Virus record (IMG/VR): IMGVR_UViG_3300035670_000574
Location: 1-39,083 of that record
From: a virus
Strand: one strand, 5' to 3'
Length of the DNA stretch: 39,083 bases
The notes under the pieces were generated by a model. That model searched no databases. It was not told the DNA's origin and was given only the letters and a program-made list of their open reading frames with translations. Of this stretch, positions 22,362 through 31,846 are shown one piece after another. Position 1 is the first letter of the stretch. Each line of letters begins with the position of its first letter. Both the position numbers and the translations under genes were made by a program.

Positions 22362-25300
22362 TAGTCTACCTCTGCTGCAAGTTTATCTTCGAAGATTCGT
22401 GAGAATTCTGGGGTTTGCTGAATAAGTGTATTCGCAATACTACTCAACCAGTCCCGAAGTGGCTGCGCCCTGTCGGAAGACAGGTCTGAAAGACCACCAA
22501 CCTTGGCTTGTGCGAACGCTTTGTCTCGTGCATCAAGATACTGGCGGATGGCTCCAGCAATATCGTTGTCTTTGAGTCGCTCATCACCAACGGCACGCTT
22601 CAGGTCGCCGACGAATTTGTCGAGTTCGCCTGGGTTGAACTGGGCTTTTGCTGGGAATCCTGGGTACTGCTGGTTCAGATAGGTGCGCCATTGGGCAAGC
22701 CAATCGCGCTGTTCTCGACTGATTTTGTCCCCTAGTTCTGCCCGCTTGGAACGGTAGATGGACATGCCGAGGCGGTATTGGGCGGCTTCGACGATTTCTG
22801 GGGCGGTCAGACGGCGACGCTGACCCTTCTTGATTTGACGGTTGAACACCTCAAAGGAGAAGTCGTCTCCGCTGGGGGCGAAATAGCCTGCAACGTCTTT
22901 GTATTCGTTGAACAGGTCACTATTTTCGCGTTGCCAGTCACCGAAAGCGTCGGATACTTCAAGCCCACCAGCGACAGATTCGGTTTTGGAGGACAGGTAG
23001 ATGAAGGCGTCTTCACCGAACTTTTTGATGAATTCCTGTACCGCTGTGTCGCGGTTGTTGGTTTGGAGTTTGTAGAACTCTTGGGAGATGGCGGATGCGA
23101 TGATGTCTCCGCCGTCTGTTTCCAAACGGAAGTCAATTTGTGGGCTAGTTGGACCTGCGAACTGGAATAGGGCGCGAAGTCCTGCGAGTACGCGAGCCTT
23201 GTTGCGGGCGTCTGCATACAGTTTTGATACTTCGTTGGGGTCTTTCATGTCGTATTCGCCTGATTGGACGAGATACTTGACGACGTCACCGTAGGTTTGT
23301 CCGTAGACGGTGGACATGTCGGTGGTGTTGGCGCGGATGGCTTCGATTCCTCGTCGTGCCCATTGTGGTGCGAGCGATGAGACGCCTTGTTCGCCGTATG
23401 GGAGGATGAGTTTGCGAACGAAGTCTAGGCGTGGGGTGTCTGGGAGTATTTCGCTGGCTGCGATTTGTGCGACTGGTCCAAGACCTGGCAGGTTTGCGAC
23501 CTGGAAAGCGCCTTTGACTGGGAATTGGAGGAGTGGTCCAATCCAGCCGCCAAGGGGCACGTTGAATGTGTGCTTGCCTGTGGCTTCGTCTTTTTGGAAC
23601 CATCCGTTTCCGATGTCGTCTGGGTTCTGGTTGTTGTTGTTGACTGCGTTGAACACCAGTTGGGTTTTACGGATTCTGGATGGGTCCTCGACAAGATACT
23701 GGGTGTATTTGCCGAGGGTTTCGCGGAAGGCTGTGGCGAACGGTGCGAGTACCCGCAGCATGTCTTCAAGGTTGTTCTTTTGGTGGGCATTGTAAAGGAT
23801 GCGCTGTACTTCTTTAGAGGCGATGCGACCACCGAATGATTCAAGTTGGGCGACTGTGGCGTCTCCGTTGGAGACTTGTCCGAAGATGCGGTTGTAGATG
23901 TCTTCGCCGCCCACATACTTTTGGACGGTGATGTTGTCAACCTTGCCGTCAGCAATAAGGTCGTCGTTGAGTTTTTGGACGTAGCGTTCAATGTTGCTCT
24001 TGAGGAGTGCCTGTTCTGATGGTGCGAGCAGGTTGGCGTTTTCGGAGACATGCTTGTAGAACGCTTGACGCCATAGTGGTGAGCGTTCCAGTTTTTGCTG
24101 TGCGACACCGACAAGATTTTCAAAGAACCATGACACACCCGTGTTGTATGCGTCGTAAATTCTGGACAGACCCTTTGATTTGTTGGGCAGGATTCGCTGG
24201 GCGACTGTGATGTTTTGGGCGAGTTTGTTTTGTGCGCCCTTCCAGTTGATGAACTCTCGATGAGCGTCAGTGCCGAGCAAAGCGGCATCATTCTGCTTTG
24301 AGGTAAAAGCGCGCCCCTTGGCAACTGGCTGTGCCGTAACGAATTCTCGGTCTACGGTCTGTCCTGGATTGAACGGGTCTGGGACTTGGCGTGTTTCCAC
24401 CTTCGTAATGATTGCTTCACGACCATCGTCAAGTGTGACCGCTGCGCCGACACCGCGCTGGTTTTCACCGACGGCGTATTTGACATCATCTATTGGCAGG
24501 TCGCTAACCTGGTCGGCTACACGAACGTCAATGACGACACCTCGCGGGTCACGCACTTCAACAAGAAGAGGCACACGGTCATGCGCAACGATGAATCGCA
24601 AATCGTTGTCGATTGCCCCAGCGCCGCCTTCTGCCCTCAGGGTTCTGGCTACCCGTGCGCTTGCGTTTTGGTCAATCCAGTTGGCAAGAGCGACATCGTC
24701 TGTTACATCAAATGTGGCGAATACTGAACGTCCGCTTACTGGGTCCTGGAGGCGTCGACCACGCTTGAAATGGTCCAACACGATTTTCTTGGTTGGTGCG
24801 CCTTCGTCGCTGTTGAGCCAGTTGACAAGATTTTGGCGTCGCTCAGATGCAGGCAAATCCCACCAGAGTGCGAGGCGTGATTCAATCGGGTCTGCGCGAA
24901 GTTGACCAAGATTGTCAACGTATCCAAGCGTGTGCGCGGATGGGTCTACGCCACGGTTGACTGCCATCCAGTTGTCGTTTCGCCATAATGCTTCATTTGC
25001 CGATAGCGGGTTTTGTAGCCATTGGTAGACGGTGGCGCTTGATGCTTGTTTGTGTTGCTCAACGATGTCGTCGCGGAATCGTGTGCCGAATTCTGGTCCG
25101 ATGTCTTCAAATGTGCGGACCTGTCCACCTTCTCCTGGGGTGAGGGCACCGATGAAGGTTTTGCCCATGACTGCCTGGAGATATTGGAATGGGTGCGAGA
25201 AGAAGCCTTGGTAGCCTGCGGCGGCGATACGGATATGGGAGTCAATCATGTTTCGCACGATGTAGCCACCCGTAGCAAGAATGACTGGTTTCCAGATTTC

Positions 25301-27301
25301 CTGTTGGAATTCTTCCGCGGCAGCAAGTAACTTGCGTTGGTCACCTTTTGCGTTTCGCACTACACCTTTCATCCATGCGCTTTCCGACAAGGCTCGGAAC
25401 TTGCGATAATCGGGCATGACGTACATGTTGTCGATGAGTTGAACGACTGATTGTGGGTCGGCGAATTGCAGTCGTTCTAGTTCGTCTGGGCTGAATCTTT
25501 GAAGGAGGTTGTCTATCTGGTCTTGTGGCAGATAGTCCATGAGCATTTTGAAAGCGCCACCATCGGTAAGGTTTCCTGCTTCGTCCACGGCATATGCGCG
25601 AAGTTCGGCGATTTTTGCTTTTCCAAGGTCATAAGCGAGTTTGCTGACGTCCCTATCCCCGCCTGTTGCGAGCGAAATTGCCTGAACGAATCGTTCGTGG
25701 AGTTGTTCCATGCCGATTCGTCGTTCCGCTGCATCGGTGCGTGACAGGGTGTTGATTGCGTCGGCAATGAAGTTGTCGTAGGAGAGATTGTCAATTTCGT
25801 CGCGAAGTTCGCCGAGTTCTTTGAGGGTGTACTTTTTGCCTTTATATGTGACGGTGTCGCTACCTGCGGATAGCGCGCCTTTTCTCAAATCTTCAATAAC
25901 GCCGATTTCGTCTTGGACGGTGGTGCTTTTGTCCCAGCCAAGTCCTTTGAGGAACTTGTCGTAGTTGGTTGCTCCGCGGGTACGGTCAATGGAGGTGCCG
26001 TCAAGGATGATGGAGTCTGTTGGGATTTCTGATGCCCAACGGCTGTTGCGCCAGGTGCGGTAGAGGGGGACTCGTTCGCGGAGTGCTTGGGTCGCACCAA
26101 GTCCACGAATTTCTCCGAGTTGGGTGAGCGCAGTTCCCGATTCGTCGACACCGCTTGCTGCTGCAAGTGTGGCTTTGACTTTTAGTGGGTCGTCGGCGTC
26201 GGCGAAACGGAGTGCTGTTTCAAGGTCGATGGAACCTTCTGGGAAGTCTTGGAGGATTTTTGCTGCGATGCGTGCGCGTTCGCGTTGTGCGGCTGGTCCT
26301 ACCAGTTTTTTGTCTGTGATATTGCGTGTTGCTTCAGCGGCATAGCCAGAGATGCGTTCCGCCATTCGTGCGGCTTTGCTGTTTGAATCAAACCATGAAA
26401 AAAACTTGGAACCTTGGAAGGTTGCCATTTCTGCGGAGTTGAGTCCTGCTTCGCCTGATGCGATTTTTCTGGCGGCGTCAGCGACTTCTGCGGTTACGCG
26501 CTCAATTTTGTCGCTGGTAACGATGCCGCGTTCGGTAAGTTCGGTTGCAAGTTTCTGGGACAATGTCTTGGTTCCGACAAGACCTTTGACCTGTTCACCA
26601 GTCTTGGCTGCTTTGAACGCTTGACCGACGTACATGGTTGGGTCTGCATAGATTTGGACGGCTGCGTCAAGGAAGCCTGAGAGGATGGAGTATTCGCGGG
26701 AGCCTGGGGTGAAGACGAGGTCGGCTGCGCCGCGTCCGATGGTCCATGCGTGTCCGTTGATGGCGCCACGGAACTGGCGGGCTTTCTCAGCCTGAGCATC
26801 TGCGGCTTCGCCACCGAGAAAAAATCCGCGTCCAGCGTCCTTGCCTGATGCAAGTGCCCCAAGTTGGGTGGAGGCAAACCATCCGTCGACGCCTGCTGGG
26901 TCATTGCCTGAGAAAACTTGTGAGGCTGCGTTTTGTACGAGGTCTGGTGCGAATTGGAGCGCAGCGAAAGACCAGCGTGATGCAGCCTTGGCTTTGCCGT
27001 ACACGTTGCGAGCAAACCATGATTCTTTTGGTTGCTGGTTCGGCTGATTGTTTTTGACGTACTGGTTGGCGGCAATCTTGGAGACTGCGTCAATGGTTTG
27101 TGGTGAAGGGTTGCTTTTTGCGAGGTCAAGGATGACGCGCGCAGGAATGTATGGGCTGTTCTTGTAGATTTGTGCAGCAGCCTGCGCTTGCTGTGGGGTG
27201 ACAGTCTTGGAGAACTTGGCTTGTTCTTGGATGTTGTTTTGTGCGTCCCTGTCGTTTTGGTCTTGGTTTACAGGGTCAAACGCGGAGAGTCCACCGACCA
27301 T
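22361..27301 (-). CDS. Giant internal virion/ejection-type protein (1646 aa)
   Basis: At 1646 residues this is the largest gene of the window, one eighth of it. It opens MVGGLSAFDPVNQDQNDRDA and is almost wholly helical. Recognisable blocks are WFARNVYGKAKAASRWSFAA, ILSGFLDAAVQIYADPTMYV, WKPVILATGGYIVRNMIDSH (about residue 690), SWFFENLVGVAQQKLERSPL (about 1050), LRVLAPFATAFRETLGKYTQ (about 1185) and FVRKLILPYGEQGVSSLAPQ. The last blocks recur in giant proteins of marine and freshwater podoviruses. No transglycosylase or polymerase signature was found. The likely role is a capsid-internal protein ejected with the DNA. Confidence 0.72.
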   Translation of the reverse strand: MVGGLSAFDPVNQDQNDRDAQNNIQEQAKFSKTVTPQQAQAAAQIYKNSPYIPARVILDLAKSNPSPQTIDAVSKIAANQYVKNNQPNQQPKESWFARNVYGKAKAASRWSFAALQFAPDLVQNAASQVFSGNDPAGVDGWFASTQLGALASGKDAGRGFFLGGEAADAQAEKARQFRGAINGHAWTIGRGAADLVFTPGSREYSILSGFLDAAVQIYADPTMYVGQAFKAAKTGEQVKGLVGTKTLSQKLATELTERGIVTSDKIERVTAEVADAARKIASGEAGLNSAEMATFQGSKFFSWFDSNSKAARMAERISGYAAEATRNITDKKLVGPAAQRERARIAAKILQDFPEGSIDLETALRFADADDPLKVKATLAAASGVDESGTALTQLGEIRGLGATQALRERVPLYRTWRNSRWASEIPTDSIILDGTSIDRTRGATNYDKFLKGLGWDKSTTVQDEIGVIEDLRKGALSAGSDTVTYKGKKYTLKELGELRDEIDNLSYDNFIADAINTLSRTDAAERRIGMEQLHERFVQAISLATGGDRDVSKLAYDLGKAKIAELRAYAVDEAGNLTDGGAFKMLMDYLPQDQIDNLLQRFSPDELERLQFADPQSVVQLIDNMYVMPDYRKFRALSESAWMKGVVRNAKGDQRKLLAAAEEFQQEIWKPVILATGGYIVRNMIDSHIRIAAAGYQGFFSHPFQYLQAVMGKTFIGALTPGEGGQVRTFEDIGPEFGTRFRDDIVEQHKQASSATVYQWLQNPLSANEALWRNDNWMAVNRGVDPSAHTLGYVDNLGQLRADPIESRLALWWDLPASERRQNLVNWLNSDEGAPTKKIVLDHFKRGRRLQDPVSGRSVFATFDVTDDVALANWIDQNASARVARTLRAEGGAGAIDNDLRFIVAHDRVPLLVEVRDPRGVVIDVRVADQVSDLPIDDVKYAVGENQRGVGAAVTLDDGREAIITKVETRQVPDPFNPGQTVDREFVTAQPVAKGRAFTSKQNDAALLGTDAHREFINWKGAQNKLAQNITVAQRILPNKSKGLSRIYDAYNTGVSWFFENLVGVAQQKLERSPLWRQAFYKHVSENANLLAPSEQALLKSNIERYVQKLNDDLIADGKVDNITVQKYVGGEDIYNRIFGQVSNGDATVAQLESFGGRIASKEVQRILYNAHQKNNLEDMLRVLAPFATAFRETLGKYTQYLVEDPSRIRKTQLVFNAVNNNNQNPDDIGNGWFQKDEATGKHTFNVPLGGWIGPLLQFPVKGAFQVANLPGLGPVAQIAASEILPDTPRLDFVRKLILPYGEQGVSSLAPQWARRGIEAIRANTTDMSTVYGQTYGDVVKYLVQSGEYDMKDPNEVSKLYADARNKARVLAGLRALFQFAGPTSPQIDFRLETDGGDIIASAISQEFYKLQTNNRDTAVQEFIKKFGEDAFIYLSSKTESVAGGLEVSDAFGDWQRENSDLFNEYKDVAGYFAPSGDDFSFEVFNRQIKKGQRRRLTAPEIVEAAQYRLGMSIYRSKRAELGDKISREQRDWLAQWRTYLNQQYPGFPAKAQFNPGELDKFVGDLKRAVGDERLKDNDIAGAIRQYLDARDKAFAQAKVGGLSDLSSDRAQPLRDWLSSIANTLIQQTPEFSRIFEDKLAAEVD

Positions 27302-27708
27302 CAGTATCCTTCTCGAACGTACGAGTCAATCATGTCTGCCAAATCTTCTGATGGGAACTGTGCGTACAATGCGCGAAGTTCATTCAGTACAGGGTCGTTG
27401 TTGCGTGGTGCGATGAATCCTGGGGTTGTTGGGGTGCGTCCTGGTCCGAATGGTGCGCCAGCGGTCAATGGTTCGTCGGGGCGTTCCGTTGGTCGGTCCA
27501 ATGGTCCCATCTGTCCTGGTGTTGGGCGTTGTACTGGTGCGGTTGGGGTGGTGTCTACTGCTGCGGTTGGGGACTGTGCCATTGGGACAGCCTGTTGTGC
27601 GCGACGTGACGCTGCCGCTTCACCGTACTGTGACGATGGGGCGGTTTGGACAGCAAGTTTCTTCGTTGGGTTCCGTAGGTCGGAACGGTTCGGATAATTT
27701 TTTGCCAT
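27301..27708 (-). CDS. Small Pro/Thr-rich virion-region protein (135 aa)
   Basis: This 135-residue protein is disordered for most of its length (Pro/Thr/Ala-rich, with TPTAPVQRPTPGQMGPLDRP) and ends in a compact conserved-looking helix, NELRALYAQFPSEDLADMID. It begins directly after the portal stop (TAAATG) and overlaps the giant gene. The disordered arm plus short C-terminal helix suggests a linker or chaperone binding the portal or giant protein. Confidence 0.65.
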   Translation of the reverse strand: MAKNYPNRSDLRNPTKKLAVQTAPSSQYGEAAASRRAQQAVPMAQSPTAAVDTTPTAPVQRPTPGQMGPLDRPTERPDEPLTAGAPFGPGRTPTTPGFIAPRNNDPVLNELRALYAQFPSEDLADMIDSYVREGY

Positions 27709-29532
27709 TTATCCCAGCCTTGATGCGAGTGAGAGAACGCTTCCTGGTGTTCCTGGTGCTTGTGCGGCTCCTGCTGGAGGTCCGCCGAGTTGTGCGAGAA
27801 GTCCGTCGATTCCTGGTGGTGGTCCCTGCATTGGTGCTTCTGCTCCCATTCCTGGCATAGCGAGTCCTGGCATTGCTTCTGGTGCGCCTGGCTCAACAGG
27901 GGTTGCCTGTCGCTTTTGGGCACGCTCATTGGTGCGACGCACCGCCTCATGCAACGGCACGTTTTCTTCTACCGTCAACTTGGTGAGGTAGGCGAGGTCG
28001 TCTGGCTGGTATGGTCCGTTCGGGTCGGCTGCCTGCGCCTGGATGGAGGACAGCAGTGCGGCTTCGACGGATTCAGCGGTGATGCGGTCCTTTTCAAGTT
28101 CTGGGTCGGTGATGAGCGGGTCGGCTTCACGCGCAGATTCCTTCGACATGAGTCCAGTGCCGAGACGCTGACCAAGACCGACGATAAGACCGTTGACGTC
28201 TGCACCCGATGACGGATAGTTGACGTAATGGAAATCGGTTTCCCACACCTTGTTCGGAACATAGTCAATCTTGCCGACCGATTGGCGTCCTGGCATGAAG
28301 AACGACTTGGAGGATGAACCCCAATATGCTTTCTCCATTGCGATAGCAATCTTGTCTTCTTCAAGAAGTGACTGAGCGAAAATGGATTGTGCTTCTTGTA
28401 CACGGAAGTCGACGGTTGCTGAGAGGATGGATTCTCCGCGGCGACCCGTACGAATGTTCGTGCCAGACTCACCACCGAACTCAGCAGGGATAGCACCCTC
28501 AAGGCGCTCTTGACGCTCAAGTCGGTCGAGTGCGACATCGGTTTTGTATCCAGGGTTGGACTGTAACTGTTGAATGTCGCCACCCTTGACGACACCCAAC
28601 TGTCCTGTCTTGCCGTCTGCAATCTGGATAATTTCTGGGTTCTCGCCAGGACGTGCGACAAGGTATTCGTCTGGGAAGATGCCGCGTTCAATCGCAATCT
28701 CGGTGAGTGCTTGCAGTCGTGCACGGGTGTAGTACATGCCCATGATTCCGTCGAACTGTCCACGAGGGAGGTCGAGGGAGATGCGTTGTGGGACGACAGC
28801 GAGCGGCATGTTGGTGCGGTTCGGCATGCGCTCAAGTTCGACGACTTCGAGTCCTGCTCGTTCTTCTGGTGAGAGTGTCTCGGTGTTTTCTGGTCCCATG
28901 ACGGCGCAAACGATTTCGTTGTCGTCGACGTATTCGAGAATCATGTATTGGGTGTCGTGTCGGATTTTGCCCATTCGCAAACGTCCGATGACTTGTGGTC
29001 CGTAGTATTGGACGAGCCATGATGCTGACTTCATGTAGGTGAAGATGCAGTCTTCTGGCACCATGTTGTCTGGGTCGTCTGATGGTGCAGGGTAGGTGTC
29101 GAGAGGGTTGCGGATTGCCCATTGTGGGGTGAGGGTTTTGAAGTTGGGGCGCAGCATGACTGGTGCGCTGGAGTAGGCGAGGAGGTGGCGTGCGCGTCGA
29201 CGGAGTTTCAAATCCATCTTGTTGCTATCCCAGATGGACAGCATTGCTTTGCGTCGTGTGCGTGCGAGTTCTTTGGAGCGTTCGTTTCCTTCTTTGACTG
29301 GTGGGAAGTATGGGAGTGGCATGGTTGATGCGACTCGCATAGAGGTCTGGTCAAGACCTTGGACTAGCAGGTTGGCTACTGAGGATTTGGCGTTGCGGTC
29401 AAGTTCGTTGAGTGGGACGATGATGTCGCCGTTGGCGAGGTCGCGGACTCGTCGCATTTGTGCGAGTACGGGTCCTTGTGCGTCGCGTCGTGCCTTGTAT
29501 AGCGCTACGATTTCTTCAACGGTTTTCGCCAC
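27709..29532 (-). CDS. Portal protein
   Basis: This 607-residue protein starts at GTG 29532 with GAGGA about 6 nt upstream. The N-terminal MAKTVEEIVALYKARRDAQG, the DIIVPLNELDRNAKSSVANL stretch, SSAPVMLRPNFKTLTPQWAI, RNPLDTYPAPSDDPDNMVPE, and the ARLQALTEIAIERGIFPDEY helix match phage portal proteins, which form the dodecameric DNA gate. The last 100 residues are proline/glycine/methionine-rich and probably disordered (PGLAMPGMGAEAPMQGPPPG). It directly follows the terminase, as usual. Confidence 0.88.
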   Translation of the reverse strand: MAKTVEEIVALYKARRDAQGPVLAQMRRVRDLANGDIIVPLNELDRNAKSSVANLLVQGLDQTSMRVASTMPLPYFPPVKEGNERSKELARTRRKAMLSIWDSNKMDLKLRRRARHLLAYSSAPVMLRPNFKTLTPQWAIRNPLDTYPAPSDDPDNMVPEDCIFTYMKSASWLVQYYGPQVIGRLRMGKIRHDTQYMILEYVDDNEIVCAVMGPENTETLSPEERAGLEVVELERMPNRTNMPLAVVPQRISLDLPRGQFDGIMGMYYTRARLQALTEIAIERGIFPDEYLVARPGENPEIIQIADGKTGQLGVVKGGDIQQLQSNPGYKTDVALDRLERQERLEGAIPAEFGGESGTNIRTGRRGESILSATVDFRVQEAQSIFAQSLLEEDKIAIAMEKAYWGSSSKSFFMPGRQSVGKIDYVPNKVWETDFHYVNYPSSGADVNGLIVGLGQRLGTGLMSKESAREADPLITDPELEKDRITAESVEAALLSSIQAQAADPNGPYQPDDLAYLTKLTVEENVPLHEAVRRTNERAQKRQATPVEPGAPEAMPGLAMPGMGAEAPMQGPPPGIDGLLAQLGGPPAGAAQAPGTPGSVLSLASRLG

Positions 29533-29561
29533 TCGTCATCCTCAAAATTTTTTGGTTGTGG

Positions 29562-29570
29562 CTTATAGCA
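29562..29570 (-). promoter_or_regulatory. Possible extended -10 promoter before the portal gene
   Basis: On the minus strand TGC-TATAAG is an extended -10 element 30 nt before the GTG of the portal gene. No good -35 is visible, so this is weak; it lies in the 48-nt gap between terminase and portal. Confidence 0.3.
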
Positions 29571-29580
29571 TACACAAGTG

Positions 29581-31551
29581 TCATATCCATGATGGTCGCC
29601 ATTGTCGTGGGGGACGTTTCACGGTGACGAGGTTTGGTGCGTGGAGGCAGGCGAACCAGAGTGCCATTGCGAGGTCGGTGCCGTTCTTTTTGTCTCGGGT
29701 CCATTTGCAGAGTTCGTCGACGAGGGCGAGGGTTTTCCAGTTGCCGCGCATGGATGGGAGTCGGAGCGCAGACGAGCGGACGAGGGGTGGGAGGATGGCT
29801 TCGATTCCGAGGTTTTGGTCGAGTTTGTTGCGGCTGGTGGTGTGGGGGAGGATGTTGAGTGACCACATGGTTTCCCATTTGCGGACGAAGTCGTGTTGGA
29901 GGAGGAAGCGTTGGGCGGCGTTGATTTCTACGATGATGTGGGTGACGGGGTAGTTGAGGTCATAGGCGCGGTTGCACCATTCTTCGAGGATGCCTGAGTA
30001 TTCTTGGGTGGTGGTGTTGTAGCCGAGGAGGTTTTCGGCGGTGAGTTTGGTGCGCTGAACATCCACAACGTGATACAGATTGTGTTGGGGCTGATACAGC
30101 ATCCAGATAAGTCCCCAGAATTGGGTGGGGGACGGGTCAATAGCGATGATGGAGATGACTGGTGGGGACAGGTTTGGTGGGATGTATTCGGGTTGACGTT
30201 CCTGGTCAATACACCCGTGATATAACACCCCGTCTTTTCCGATGCCGCCTGTTATCCAGGTGCGGTCTATGAGGTATGACTCGTCGGCAAGGTCTTCTTG
30301 TTGGTAGATGACACGGAACCGTTCATTGTTCGAATGACGGAGATACGACAAATCTTTCCAGGAAAGCCTTTTAGGGTCAAGTAGTGGACCATTCGGGTAA
30401 GGCGGCGCATCATGTCTTCGACTTTTAGGACCAGTATCCAACTCCTCGTAGTACGCCCGATAAACAATATGCTTATATTTCTGTTTTTTGGGTGGTTCTG
30501 GTTTGTCTTGCAACGTGGTTGCCGTGACATCTTCCCCATCGTAGTCGTCTTCATCGAACTCATAGGTGACTTTGGATAAAACATGTGCGTAAAGGTCGCC
30601 TGCTCCGAGTCTTTGTCCGACGACAGCAAGTACGCCGCCTGGGTCTACGCGGGCTTCTGCCATTGAGTCCCATCTTTCGAGCAGTTTGTCACGGGCGGTT
30701 GATTCTCGTGCGTTTTCTGTGGAGGCAACGTCATCAAAAAGGCATAAATCGGCGCGATGCCCGATGAATTCGGCGTCAATACCATAGGCACGGACCGTTG
30801 GTTCCTTGTTGTCTAGCCCGTTTCCGTCTAATTGTTCAACGATGAATTCTTCTGCTCGCCACAAAGCACCTTTGTCGGAGGGTTTGAAGCGACCGTAGTC
30901 GATGGAGAGGCATCCTTGGGCGTCTTTTGCTAAGCCTTTGCGGGCGAGTTCGGGGTCTGCGAGCATCGGGTTGGGGCGTTCTAGGGTTTCGCGGATGCGG
31001 CGGCTGTACATTTTGGCGAGGTTCTGGTTGGCGGAGCCGATGAGTACGCGGATGGCGCGGTTGCGTACGATTGCCCAGACTGCGACGTCGTGGAAGAGGG
31101 TGGATTTTCCTGCTCCTGGTGGGACGTTGAGGCACACGAATTCTTTTTCTTCGGATTCCAAGAGTTTGACTATTTCGAGGGCGGCTTCAACCTGCCACGG
31201 TGATTCAACACGCCCCAAGTAATACTCTCGGAAGAATTGGAAGTCTTCGAGACCACGTTTGGCTTCTTCAGTAAGACGGTCTAACGGTATGGCTGGGGGA
31301 AGGTCGCCTGCTTCCTGCAACTCCATAGCCGCTTGCCACTGCTGTCCACCCTTCCTACGCTCGAATTTGTGGAGTTCTTCGGCTGCGGCGTCTGCTTTCG
31401 CTTTCGCGGCTTTAGACCTTTTGACCCAGTTGTAGCCTGTGTTTTGGTGGACTCCTGCGATGCGGCAGGCGTCTTTGACGGTGTGCCCTGAGTGGATTGC
31501 TTGCCAGAATTTTGCTTTGTCGTTGGCTGGTATTTTGCGTATCCCTTGCAT
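29581..31551 (-). CDS. terL: Large terminase (packaging ATPase/nuclease) with N-terminal helix-turn-helix
   Basis: The ATG at 31551 gives 656 residues. Residues about 6-48 form a helix-turn-helix (HSGHTVKDACRIAGVHQNTG, YNWVKRSKA) like those of small terminases. The ATPase has Walker A VPPGAGKST (about 143-151) and Walker B LCLFDDVAS. The nuclease half has the three acidic positions in IIAIDPSPTQFW, HIIVEINAAQ and near KNGTDLAMALW. It translocates and cuts phage DNA at the portal. No ribosome site is visible and the predicted start of transcription is only about 5 nt upstream. No separate small terminase gene was recognised; the fused DNA-binding domain may replace it. Confidence 0.92.
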   Translation of the reverse strand: MQGIRKIPANDKAKFWQAIHSGHTVKDACRIAGVHQNTGYNWVKRSKAAKAKADAAAEELHKFERRKGGQQWQAAMELQEAGDLPPAIPLDRLTEEAKRGLEDFQFFREYYLGRVESPWQVEAALEIVKLLESEEKEFVCLNVPPGAGKSTLFHDVAVWAIVRNRAIRVLIGSANQNLAKMYSRRIRETLERPNPMLADPELARKGLAKDAQGCLSIDYGRFKPSDKGALWRAEEFIVEQLDGNGLDNKEPTVRAYGIDAEFIGHRADLCLFDDVASTENARESTARDKLLERWDSMAEARVDPGGVLAVVGQRLGAGDLYAHVLSKVTYEFDEDDYDGEDVTATTLQDKPEPPKKQKYKHIVYRAYYEELDTGPKSRRHDAPPYPNGPLLDPKRLSWKDLSYLRHSNNERFRVIYQQEDLADESYLIDRTWITGGIGKDGVLYHGCIDQERQPEYIPPNLSPPVISIIAIDPSPTQFWGLIWMLYQPQHNLYHVVDVQRTKLTAENLLGYNTTTQEYSGILEEWCNRAYDLNYPVTHIIVEINAAQRFLLQHDFVRKWETMWSLNILPHTTSRNKLDQNLGIEAILPPLVRSSALRLPSMRGNWKTLALVDELCKWTRDKKNGTDLAMALWFACLHAPNLVTVKRPPRQWRPSWI

Positions 31552-31562
31552 GAGCAAAAATA

Positions 31563-31592
31563 AGGTTACACGAATGGTTGTAAATCAGTCAA
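31563..31592 (-). promoter_or_regulatory. Promoter in front of the terminase, with near-leaderless start
   Basis: On the minus strand TTGACT (31592-31587) and TAACCT (31568-31563) are 18 nt apart, with GTG just before the -10, as at 3910-3939 and 38646-38675. The -35 box overlaps the stop of the small gene upstream. Predicted transcription start near 31556 leaves about 5 nt before ATG 31551. The -35 carries TGACTG, repeated at 32122-32148 and 38669-38674. Confidence 0.5.
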
Positions 31593-31846
31593 TGTGTTGT
31601 ATGCTGTCGGTCAACTTCATCAAGTCCCTCATGTCGGGAGACACAGGGCGCGCATGGTCGTTCCACGGTTGCATGTGGCGGGGCGTAAACAGGGAAACCT
31701 GGGTAGACCTCTCATCTTTGAGTGAGGGGAGCAGCGTGATGAACGTCTTATCATCGAACAAAGGTGTCGGCTAGAATTTGCCACGGCGACCTTCCGCGGG
31801 GGCGGGAACTGTGGGGGAGGCGCTTATCGGGTGTGTAGCGTTGCAT
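31585..31846 (-). pseudogene. Small gene upstream of terminase, split by a +1 frameshift
   Basis: Two short frames abut on the minus strand. The first runs ATG 31846 to TGA 31751 (31 residues, MQRYTPDKRLPHSSRPRGRS then PWQILADTFVR) with GAGGG about 8 nt before it. The second runs from about 31761 to TGA 31585 (58 codons, reading FDDKTFITLLPSLKDERSTQ, VSLFTPRHMQPWNDHARPVS, PDMRDLMKLTDSIQHID). They overlap around GTT-CGA-TGA, and joining them needs a +1 shift. Together they read as one protein of about 88 residues. It could be a sequencing error, a programmed shift, or a second gene starting at TTG 31761. The opposite strand is also open here but reads less like protein. Function unknown; a small-terminase role is possible only by position. 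Confidence 0.5.

Noticed and set aside
31601-31774. Rightward gene of 57 residues opposite the frameshifted gene
   Set aside because: It is open and has fair codon use, but it has no ribosome site or promoter, its translation looks less protein-like, and the minus-strand frames read better.
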